This document shows, piece after piece, positions 44,513 through 52,002 of a DNA stretch of 64,000 nt. Where the stretch lies: NCBI GenBank assembly GCA_964578625.1, contig CAZODQ010000005.1, positions 20,068 to 84,067 of the forward strand, read 5' to 3'. The position numbers and the translations under genes were made by a program. Source of the DNA: CAZBSE01 sp964578625 (GTDB lineage: Bacteria; Actinomycetota; Humimicrobiia; Humimicrobiales; Humimicrobiaceae). Position 1 is the first letter of the stretch, and every line of letters begins with the position of its first letter. The notes under the pieces are model-generated. The model made no database searches. It saw only the letters and a list, made by a program, of their open reading frames with translations, and was not told the origin of the DNA.

Positions 44513-45328
44513 TTAATATAGAAAATTCAGAACGAGTTCTTCTACCTTTTCTGCATTCTCAAGCTCCTCCTCAAACATGAATGTACCGTGTGAATTTCCC
44601 TCCAGTATCTCAAGGAACTTTGGTTCCATACTCTTCTCATACATATCAGTCGCCTGCTGGGCGGCATCTCCATCCCCACTTGTAGCTATAAAGAGTTTTG
44701 CTGGTACTATATCTCCTATTACACTGATAGCAGAAATACCCTGAATTTCATCAGGGGAAGAAAATGATATTACCCCATCTATTCTTTCCTTTGAAGCAAC
44801 AAAAAGGCTTGCAGTTCCTCCCATGCTTGCACCCATAAGATAGATCAGTTCAGGATCATATTGTTTTATGTATTCTAATGCTGCAGTAAGATCAATATCC
44901 ATTTTGGATATATCCTGCGAACCTCCAGATTTTCCATACCCTCTGAAATCGTAAGTAAGAACGATATAACCATTTTCCTTGAGCATTTCTGCAAACTCAA
45001 ACCAGCTTGTCTGATCTGTTGGATACATATGTGACAGTATGACCCATTTGTTTCCACTACCAAATATATTGCCATTAAGCTCTACATCATCTTCAGTCAT
45101 AAAAGTAACTTCGCCTTCCTTTGGTAGCCCTCCTGTTTCTTCTTCCATTGCTGCCTCTTCTGTTTCCTCTTCTGCTTCCACAGTAGCTTCTTCCTCTTCT
45201 TCTTCAGCTTCTTCTTCCTCTTCCATAGCTTCCTCTCTGGTTGGAGCTTTATCTGCGCAACCTATTCCTATAAAGACTAGAGATATAGTCATAACGATTG
45301 ACAACAATAAAATAAGTAGCTTTCTCAT
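44513..45328 (-). CDS. Alpha/beta hydrolase lipoprotein with acidic linker
   Basis: 271 aa from ATG 45328 (MRKLLILLLS), with AAGGAG 6 nt upstream; a longer frame to 45394 has no such site. Lipobox IGIGC, then a 40-residue Glu/Ala linker, then a hydrolase: WVILSHMYPTDQTSW, YDFRGYGKS, nucleophile GASMGG, acid TSGDGD and His in NSHGTFMF. Probably an esterase-like enzyme tethered to the outside of the membrane. The linker type matches those of lipoproteins at 26985 and 40560. Confidence 0.85.
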   Translation of the reverse strand: MRKLLILLLSIVMTISLVFIGIGCADKAPTREEAMEEEEEAEEEEEEATVEAEEETEEAAMEEETGGLPKEGEVTFMTEDDVELNGNIFGSGNKWVILSHMYPTDQTSWFEFAEMLKENGYIVLTYDFRGYGKSGGSQDISKMDIDLTAALEYIKQYDPELIYLMGASMGGTASLFVASKERIDGVISFSSPDEIQGISAISVIGDIVPAKLFIATSGDGDAAQQATDMYEKSMEPKFLEILEGNSHGTFMFEEELENAEKVEELVLNFLY

Positions 45329-45494
45329 TTGATTCTCCTTTGTTCTTTTAAATGTAATATATATTATACGGAGAATAAAAATATATTGAAACAATATATA
45401 GGCTTTCAGATACTTTTTTATATTTCACATAATAAGATTTTCATTTCTCTTAAATATTTTTTGTTTAATATTTCTACAACGTAGTTATCTTAAG

Positions 45495-45565
45495 TGGCTG
45501 GGGACAGTAGACGAAGTTAGAACCATTTTGTTAAGCTTGAGTAAGGATATTTTTATACCTGAATT
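45495..45565 (+). repeat. 71-bp accessory-region repeat, type 1, copy 4
   Basis: Begins TGGCTGGGGACAGTAGAC and ends ATACCTGAATT; reads WLGTVDEVRTILLSLSKD...IPELNF and continues to NR then TAA. The most diverged of the four copies. Confidence 0.8.
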
Positions 45566-45691
45566 GAATTTTCAACTTAATCGATAATCATTTACCTCAC
45601 TTCTTCATTTGGTATTTGATGAATGTTATAATCTTATAAATAATTCTATAAATTAAAATAAGTTTAAACTATATAAAAAGAGTACAGGTAA

Positions 45692-46888
45692 ATGACCAAA
45701 CATAAAGGTTTTAATACCATAAAAATTGTTCTTTTAATCTCGATACTTTTTTTATTTTTCATCAGCTGTAAACAGGATCCTTCTACTCTGAGATACTACC
45801 AGGTTCCAGAAAATATTGAAGATGGCCTGGAAGTGGGTACTTTAGATGAGGGAAACATTGATAAGGATTTAATTGAAAAGGGTATAAATGATATAAACAG
45901 AGGCAAATACGGTGAAGTCCATTCACTTCTTATATATAAGGATGGGAAATTGGTAGTAGAAGAATATTTTACTGGCCATAAATATCAATGGGACGCTCCT
46001 AATCATTATGGTGACCTGGTGTTATTTTTAAAAAATACCCCACATGTTACGCAATCTGTCACAAAAAGTATCACTTCAACTCTTATTGGCATTGCAATAG
46101 ACAATGGTTTTATCAAAAGTGTAGATCAATCTATATTTGATTATTTGCCTGAATATCAAGAACTTAAAACCGGTGGAAAAGATAAAATCACAATCGAGCA
46201 TCTATTAACAATGACTTCAGGACTTACCTGGGATGAATGGAATGCACCTCTGAGCAGTAAAGATAATGATATGGTTGCAATATGGTTTGAAGGATATGAT
46301 GATCCCGTTAGATATATCTTAAAAAGACCCCTAGTAAATGAACCCGGAACAAGATTTAATTATTCCGGTGCTGATATGTTTATCCTTGGCAAAATAATTG
46401 CTAATGCTACTAAAATGAATATTGATGAATTTTCTGCAAAATATTTATTTGACCCCCTAGGTATTGATTCCTTTGACTGGTGGTTGAGGTATGATAGCTT
46501 CATTGAAACTGCAAGTGGTTTAAAACTGATACCAAGAGATATGGCTAAGATTGGTATTTTATTTCTAAATAATGGAATCTGGGATGGCGAACAAATAATT
46601 CCTAAACAATGGGTTAAAAAAAGCTCAACTCCATTTTTAAACAATAGTGGAATTAAGATACCAGGAGAAGATTTAGGAAAAGTCGGTTATGCCTACACTT
46701 GGTGGACAAAAGATTTCTCAGTTGCCGGAAAAGAAATTAATGGTTATTGGGCTAACGGCTGGGGAGGACAGAAGATAATAGTTTTCCCTGAAATAAATAC
46801 AGTAATTGTTTTTACTGGTGGCAATTATACATCTACAGTAAAGAATTTTAAGATCCTCGAAAAGTACATTTTACCTGCTATCGAGTAA
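45692..46888 (+). CDS. Beta-lactamase-like serine hydrolase lipoprotein
   Basis: 398 aa. Signal with lipobox FFISC. Class C beta-lactamase/DD-peptidase fold: catalytic Ser-X-X-Lys in VTQSVTKSITS, Tyr motif FNYSGAD, and a third element GWGGQKI in place of Lys-Thr-Gly. Such proteins include esterases, DD-peptidases and 6-aminohexanoate-dimer hydrolases (NylB-like); NylB-like is the closest by layout (SVTKSITSTLIGIAID, TMTSGLTWDEW). Resistance to beta-lactams is not implied. Confidence 0.88.
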   Translation: MTKHKGFNTIKIVLLISILFLFFISCKQDPSTLRYYQVPENIEDGLEVGTLDEGNIDKDLIEKGINDINRGKYGEVHSLLIYKDGKLVVEEYFTGHKYQWDAPNHYGDLVLFLKNTPHVTQSVTKSITSTLIGIAIDNGFIKSVDQSIFDYLPEYQELKTGGKDKITIEHLLTMTSGLTWDEWNAPLSSKDNDMVAIWFEGYDDPVRYILKRPLVNEPGTRFNYSGADMFILGKIIANATKMNIDEFSAKYLFDPLGIDSFDWWLRYDSFIETASGLKLIPRDMAKIGILFLNNGIWDGEQIIPKQWVKKSSTPFLNNSGIKIPGEDLGKVGYAYTWWTKDFSVAGKEINGYWANGWGGQKIIVFPEINTVIVFTGGNYTSTVKNFKILEKYILPAIE

Positions 46889-46944
46889 TCTCTTTCAACT
46901 TTCAGGGATAAATTATTAAGATATTAACGGCACATTTATCTTTG

Positions 46945-46974
46945 TGGCTACCCCGGGTTGCGAAATTTCGAACC
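46945..46974 (+). repeat. tRNA-3'-end-like repeat, type 2, copy 2
   Basis: Starts TGGCTACCCCGGGTTGCG and ends TTTCGAACC; differs from the 36631 copy at two positions in 30. Reads WLPRVAKFRTKF then TAA. It lies in the 272-bp gap before the beta-propeller gene. Confidence 0.6.
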
Positions 46975-47160
46975 AAATTTTAAAAGAACTGGTCTATCTA
47001 AATTCAAAACTTATAATAAACTTCTAAAAGTGCTCTGTTTTATATAAAATAAAAACATAGTAGTTACCCCAATTTATATTGTTTTATAATCGAATATATG
47101 TAGAAGAATATATCTTTTTAAAGATAATTTGTCTGTAACTTTGATAATTTAAATTAGCAG

Positions 47161-48135
47161 ATGACAATGAAAAGGTTTTTAACAATATTATTTATAATAA
47201 CTTTTACCGTATCGGTAATCCTAATAGGATCAGCCTGTAATAAAAAAACTGAATCTACTGGTATTGATTCCACTGAAGCTGATATAAATGAAACAGAAAT
47301 CAAAAAAATAGAACCTGTTACAAAAAATAAAATTGCCTTTGCGTCAGACCGTGATGGAAACTGGGAAATCTATATAATGAACCTGGACGGCTCGGAGCAG
47401 ACAAGACTTACAAACAACCCAAAATCAGACTATGAACCATGTTTTTCACCGGATGGATCTAAAATCGCATTTGTATCAGACCGTGATGGAAATGATGAAA
47501 TATATATAATGAATGCAGATGGCTCGGAGCAGACAAGACTTACAGAAAGTCCAGAATCAGACTATGACTCCTGCTTCTCACCTGATGGATCCAAAATAGC
47601 CTTTACATCAACATGTGATGGAAACCATGAAATCTATATAATGAATGCAGATGGCTCAGAAAAAATGGACCTTACTAATAGCATAGAAGGAGAATCAGAA
47701 CCCTGCTTTTCACCTGACGGATCTAAAATAGCCTTTGTGTCAAATCGTGATGGAAACTATGAAATCTATATAATGAATATAGATGGCTCTAAGCAAAATC
47801 GTCTTACATATAACTCAGAAGAAGACTTTGACCCTTGCTTTTCACCCGATGGGTCTAAAATCGCATTTGATCATGACTATCATAGGTACATCTATATAAT
47901 GAATATTGACGGCTCAGAGCAGGAGAGTTTTATAGTTCTATATGCAAGTGATGCTGGTTATTGCTTTTCACCTGACTGGTCTAAAATTGCTATTGCGAGT
48001 GACAGAGGAATCGGGGATCCTGATCTTGAAATTATCATATTTGATGTAGATGATCGCTATAGATTTGATGAGGTATACATTACAAGTAATGATGCAATGG
48101 ACACATATCCCTCCTTTTCACCCCTAAGCTATTAG
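47161..48135 (+). CDS. TolB-like beta-propeller lipoprotein (PD40 repeats)
   Basis: 324 aa. Lipobox IGSAC after a short signal. From about 58 to 290, five to six repeats of about 42 residues with the pattern KIAFxSDRDGNxEIYIMNxDGSEQTRLT...CFSPDG, typical of TolB/PD40 propeller blades. The first repeats are very alike at DNA level, indicating recent internal duplication. Later blades are degenerate. Probably a protein- or ligand-binding surface protein; no Tol system lies nearby. Confidence 0.85.
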   Translation: MTMKRFLTILFIITFTVSVILIGSACNKKTESTGIDSTEADINETEIKKIEPVTKNKIAFASDRDGNWEIYIMNLDGSEQTRLTNNPKSDYEPCFSPDGSKIAFVSDRDGNDEIYIMNADGSEQTRLTESPESDYDSCFSPDGSKIAFTSTCDGNHEIYIMNADGSEKMDLTNSIEGESEPCFSPDGSKIAFVSNRDGNYEIYIMNIDGSKQNRLTYNSEEDFDPCFSPDGSKIAFDHDYHRYIYIMNIDGSEQESFIVLYASDAGYCFSPDWSKIAIASDRGIGDPDLEIIIFDVDDRYRFDEVYITSNDAMDTYPSFSPLSY

Positions 48136-48254
48136 AGGTACTTGTTTATAGAAATTTATATTATTGTTTTTCATTATCTTTTTAAGGATTCTATAATAGG
48201 TCATAAAGAAAGTATTCGGGTTGCCCAATTTGTTGATAGAGAGCCCATTTTATT

Positions 48255-48278
48255 TGGCTGGGGAGGGAGGATTCGAAC
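48255..48278 (+). repeat. tRNA-3'-end-like remnant without expansion
   Basis: TGGCTGGGGAGGGAGGATTC and then GAAC: reversed, this is TTCGAATCC, a T-stem strand, an acceptor strand CTCCCCA and GCCA, i.e. the exact layout of a tRNA 3' end, but the 5' part of the T-arm does not pair and no tRNA body follows. It is 38 nt from the 3' end of tRNA-Arg, whose own 3' end is different. Confidence 0.55.
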
Positions 48279-48316
48279 TATAATTAATTTTTATTTATAT
48301 TAATAATGACTTAAGC

Positions 48317-48393
48317 TGGTGTCCCTGGGCAGATTCGAACTGCCGACACCAGGATTAGGAATCCTGTGCTCTATCCATCTGAGCTACAGGGAC
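48317..48393 (-). tRNA. tRNA-Arg(CCT)
   Basis: 77 nt with encoded CCA. The acceptor GTCCCTG/CAGGGAC pairs perfectly; anticodon stem CAGGA/TCCTG encloses TTCCTAA (anticodon CCT); T-loop GTTCGAATC is canonical. Its 3' end points to the accessory region, the usual orientation for an element integrated at a tRNA. It closes a 326-bp non-coding stretch (48136-48461) together with the remnant at 48255. Confidence 0.97.
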
Positions 48394-48461
48394 ACTTCTT
48401 GTAAGATGGCGTTAAATACAACGAAAAATAGTAGCAAAGCAGATTATTTCTGTCAAAAGCT

Positions 48462-49403
48462 TTAATCATTAAGCGACATATTTATGATCTCTTTAACCAG
48501 GTCCTCAAAGGACATACCCGCTTCTTCTGCTGCCATGGGAAGTAAGCTTGTGTCTGTCATACCGGGAGAAGTGTTCAGTTCCAGAACGTAGGGAATCTCT
48601 TTTTTTCTGTCTAATATGATATCGACCCTTGACAATTTGGTGCATTTAAGTGAATTATGGACTGCAAGAGCTACCTCTTTTACTTTTTTATCTGCAGAAG
48701 GGGAGATCCTTGCCGGCACAAAGTAGTCCACCTCTCCGGTTTTGGACCTTGATTCAAAATCAAAAAATTTCTTTTTTGGTGCTATCTCTACTACAGGTAA
48801 TGTCCTGGGCTTTTCCTTTCCGATTATACTGACCGCAAGTTCAACCCCATCTATATATTTTTCCAGTATTACTTTCTTGCTGTAGCCCAGGGCAAAGATT
48901 ATGGCATGGGGTAGATCGTTTTCTTTATCTACCAGCTTTATACCCAGTGCTGACCCCTGTGCGGACGGCTTTACCACCAGCGGCATGCCTATTTTTTTTA
49001 CTATGTAGGGAAGTAGCCTGGATGCACCCAGTTCCCTGAATGAGCTGGTGTTCAGAAAGTAAAAAGGCGGGGTCGGTATATTATGACTGGTAAATATTTC
49101 CTTTGATATTATCTTATCGAAGCTTAGTACATTAGGATAAACACCCGGGCCGGTATAAGGAATGTTTAAAACTTCCAGGATTTCCTGTATAGTGCCGTCT
49201 TCTCCGTCTTTTCCGTGTAGCGCAATATAGGCAAGATCGATCTTTTCTGAATTCAGATTATCCACTATAGACTCATCTATATCCAGTTTTATGACATTGT
49301 GGCCTAATTTTCTCAGTGCGTTGGAGATCCTCTGCCCGCTTTTTATAGATATCTCTCTTTCAAGGGATCTTCCCCCCATGAGTACTGCGATATTTTTTTT
49401 CAT
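48462..49403 (-). CDS. ddl: D-alanine--D-alanine ligase
   Basis: 313 aa from ATG 49403 (MKKNIAVLMGG), with AAAGAG about 8 nt upstream; GTG 49412 and ATG 49409 are in frame alternatives. ATP-grasp ligase: N-terminal GGRSLEREISIKSG, HGKDGEDGTIQEILEVLNIPYTG, KPSAQGSALGI and the C-terminal LELNTSPGMTDTSLLPMAAEEAG. It joins two D-Ala for peptidoglycan. 20 nt downstream of the aminotransferase gene on the same strand, so probably co-transcribed. Confidence 0.95.
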   Translation of the reverse strand: MKKNIAVLMGGRSLEREISIKSGQRISNALRKLGHNVIKLDIDESIVDNLNSEKIDLAYIALHGKDGEDGTIQEILEVLNIPYTGPGVYPNVLSFDKIISKEIFTSHNIPTPPFYFLNTSSFRELGASRLLPYIVKKIGMPLVVKPSAQGSALGIKLVDKENDLPHAIIFALGYSKKVILEKYIDGVELAVSIIGKEKPRTLPVVEIAPKKKFFDFESRSKTGEVDYFVPARISPSADKKVKEVALAVHNSLKCTKLSRVDIILDRKKEIPYVLELNTSPGMTDTSLLPMAAEEAGMSFEDLVKEIINMSLND

Positions 49404-49432
49404 TTTCATCACTCTTTTATTATATTGATATT

Positions 49433-50683
49433 TTATTTAAAGCTTTTATATAATTTGATCTTCTCTTTTACTATCTTGGATAAGATCTTTATGCCTTTTT
49501 CTATTCTTTCGGTGTTTTCAGTACAAAAGGCAAGCCTTGCTTCGTTTAGACCTTTCTCATCTGCATAGAAACCGCTCCCTGGGACGTATGCCACACTATT
49601 TCTAACTGCATCTGCCAGGATTTCTTTGGTATTCAGATAATCGGGAAGCCTTAGCCATATGAAAAAACCTCCTTTTGGTTTTGACCAGCTTGCTAATTCG
49701 GTAAAATTTTCTTTAAGTGTCCTTAACATAGTATCTCTTCTTTTAGAATATATGCCTATAAACCTTTTTATGTTTTCAATCCATGCCGGATCCGAGAAAT
49801 ATTCATATGCTATCCTCTGGGTAAAGGTACTGATACAGAGAACTGTAGACTGTACTCCCAGAGATATTTTTTCAATTATCGGGTGCGGTGCCACGATCCA
49901 TCCTATTCTAAATCCGGGTGCAAGGAGTTTTGAAAGTGTGCTCAGGTATATTACATTCCTGTTATCCCCTTTGATGTCAAGTTCCTTGATAGTGGGAAGG
50001 GGCTTGCCTTCATATCTGAGCATCCCGTAAGGATTATCCTCCAGTATTATGGTTTTGTATTTTTTGGAAAGTTCAAGTATCTTTTTTCTTCGGTCGAGGC
50101 TTAATGTCACCCCGGATGGGTTGGAAAAGTTTGGCACAAGATATATGAATTTTATTTGAATTTTTTTCTTTGCCAGTTCTTTTAATTTGTTTTCCAGGAT
50201 TGAAGTGTCCATCCCGTTGTCATCTACGGGTATATCTATTATTTTTGCTTCATAGGATTTAAATGAATTAAGAGCTCCTGTATAAGAGGGTGACTCGGTA
50301 ATTACAATATCACCCGGATTTATAAAGATTTTAGCGAGCAGGTCCAGGGCATGCTGCCCTCCCGTAGTAGTGATTATATCCTCTTCAACTGCTTCTATAC
50401 CCTCTAATTTCATTACGTCTATTAATTTAGTCTTAAAAGGATAGTAGCCATCCGAACCGCCGTATTGGACATTTATATCCCCGTCTGATTTAAGGGTTCT
50501 TTTTACATATTTTTCCAGTTTCTGAAAGTTCAATGCTCTTACTTCGGGCAGCCCTCCTGCAAAGGAAATAATATCAGGCCTTGCGGACAGGGCAAGCAAG
50601 TCCCTTATTTCAGAAGAAAACATATATTCGGTCCTATTTGAATACAGATCTGTCCAATAATCAAATGTAATTTTTTTGCTCAT
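49433..50683 (-). CDS. PLP-dependent class I/II aminotransferase
   Basis: 416 aa fold-type I enzyme of the 2-aminoadipate/LysN-MocR type without the HTH. PLP contacts: GGQHALDLL, YLVPNFSNPSGVTLS, the Schiff-base Lys in YLSTLSKLLAPGFRIGW and a C-terminal RLAFCTEN. The substrate range of this group is broad (branched-chain, aromatic or aminoadipate). Upstream gene of ddl, so a cell-wall-related amino acid role is possible but unproven. Confidence 0.88.
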   Translation of the reverse strand: MSKKITFDYWTDLYSNRTEYMFSSEIRDLLALSARPDIISFAGGLPEVRALNFQKLEKYVKRTLKSDGDINVQYGGSDGYYPFKTKLIDVMKLEGIEAVEEDIITTTGGQHALDLLAKIFINPGDIVITESPSYTGALNSFKSYEAKIIDIPVDDNGMDTSILENKLKELAKKKIQIKFIYLVPNFSNPSGVTLSLDRRKKILELSKKYKTIILEDNPYGMLRYEGKPLPTIKELDIKGDNRNVIYLSTLSKLLAPGFRIGWIVAPHPIIEKISLGVQSTVLCISTFTQRIAYEYFSDPAWIENIKRFIGIYSKRRDTMLRTLKENFTELASWSKPKGGFFIWLRLPDYLNTKEILADAVRNSVAYVPGSGFYADEKGLNEARLAFCTENTERIEKGIKILSKIVKEKIKLYKSFK

Positions 50684-50847
50684 GAAATCGGCCTTATCGG
50701 TGTGTTTTGGTGCTATTATTATTTTAAGTAAGTAATGATATATTAAAAACTATAAAAGTTCAAAAAAGTTTTTAAAAGTTTAAACAATTATTTATAGTTG
50801 ATATAATTATCGCTGGTCAAGACAAATACTATATTTAATCAATTATT

Positions 50848-51549
50848 ATGGATCTGAAACTGATAATAAAGAATCTCTCCTGCAGGCAGCTGGAGAAAAT
50901 GAAATTTAAGTGTATTAAATGCAGCTACTGGTTTGATTATGATAAAATCAGATTTTTAAAGGAACTGTCTGGAGTAAAGAACTTCAGCGGACTTAAAGGG
51001 CTGCTTAAGGGTAAGGCGTTTGAAGGGCACAGCAGGAAAGAAAAGAGGAAAAAACTTGTCTGGTTTAAGGAATATGGCGGGAAAATAAAGGCTGCCTTTG
51101 CCGGTGAAAAGTGTATCGGTATTATTTTGGCGGGAAATTATTACCTTTTCCCAAAGCTCAGGGATTTTAATATTTATCCACCTGATTTTGATAGTATTTT
51201 TTTAGCCTGTATTTATATTATTCCCAAATACAGGGAAATGGGTGTGGATAAGAGACTGCTGGTAGAACTGGAAAAGGAACTTATTAAAGAAAAGGTAAAG
51301 TCAATAGAGTCTATCGGAAAGAGGTTAAATGATGATATGGATGAGGAGGAATACAATGATAGTCCGAATATTCCATTTAAGTTTCTTATAAATAACGGGT
51401 TTTATTTGAAGAAGAATGATCCGCTTTTTCCTCTTTTAAAATTAGACCTGAAAAGTATCGTGGTCGGTATGGCTGAAAGTGAGATGCTGCTTGGTAAAAT
51501 GGCTTTAAAAAGTAAAGTGGAGAATCCCATAATAATAAAGAATGAGTGA
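50848..51549 (+). CDS. GNAT-like acetyltransferase
   Basis: 233 aa. N-terminal CIKCSYW pair of cysteines with Trp/Phe, then a GNAT core with CIGIILAGNYYLFP and IFLACIYIIPKYREMGVDKRLLVELEKEL (acetyl-CoA helix, though the Q/RxxGxG/A loop reads KYREMGVDKR). The C-terminal part NIPFKFLINNGFYLKK fits a typical GNAT end. No ribosome-binding site is obvious before ATG 50848. The acceptor is unknown. Confidence 0.7.
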   Translation: MDLKLIIKNLSCRQLEKMKFKCIKCSYWFDYDKIRFLKELSGVKNFSGLKGLLKGKAFEGHSRKEKRKKLVWFKEYGGKIKAAFAGEKCIGIILAGNYYLFPKLRDFNIYPPDFDSIFLACIYIIPKYREMGVDKRLLVELEKELIKEKVKSIESIGKRLNDDMDEEEYNDSPNIPFKFLINNGFYLKKNDPLFPLLKLDLKSIVVGMAESEMLLGKMALKSKVENPIIIKNE

Positions 51550-51662
51550 GAGATTTGCTGTTTTATCTTAAGCTGTATGTTAGACAAAATTTTCAAATTA
51601 TGTTAGTATTCATAACTTAATAGGTAAAAGTTTCTTTGAAAAACAAATAACAGCTAAAACCT

Positions 51663-51951
51663 GTGATCAGAAATAGTAGGCACTGAAAGCTGCATACAGA
51701 GAGCCGCTGAAGCTGAGAATGCGGCTGCAAAGCTGGTGACTGAATGGATCTGTGAGGGTCTGGCTCAAATCTTTAAAAAAGAGAGTAAGTCAGGACGGCT
51801 TCCTCCGTTATCAGAGGATGGGATATTATAGAGTATCTTAAATATATAGAGTGCATTATGAAATTCATGAATTTCATAATGAAGTAGGGTGGCACCGCGG
51901 GAATTCAACCTCTCGTCTCTACAAATGTTATGTAGTGATGGAGAGGTTTTT
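51663..51951 (+). promoter_or_regulatory. T-box leader with tryptophan (TGG) specifier, controlling trpB
   Basis: A typical tRNA-sensing leader. Stem I contains GATCAGAAATAGTAGG and AGAGAGCC; the specifier loop GAATGGATCTGTGAGG places TGG at 51745-51747 (Trp). The T-box sequence AGGGTGGCACCGCGG is at 51886-51900. The terminator stem has arms CCTCTCGTCTCTACA (51909-51923) and TGTAGTGATGGAGAGG (51931-51946), followed by TTTTT. Uncharged tRNA-Trp would favour read-through into trpB, 52 nt downstream. Confidence 0.93.
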
Positions 51952-52002
51952 GTTATATAAAGAAAGTTTTAAATAGTATAAATCAAATAGAAGGAGTGTG
52001 AA

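Noticed and set aside
45692..46888. Antibiotic-resistance beta-lactamase
   Set aside because: The serine-hydrolase motifs are present but the layout fits NylB/esterase-like members better, the third motif is not KTG, and the fold alone does not show resistance.
36631..48278. Integron cassette array with attC sites
   Set aside because: Gene-repeat alternation recalls an integron, but genes point in both directions, the 71-bp repeats are not palindromic, no proper GTTRRRY/RYYYAAC pair was found and there is no IntI gene in the window.
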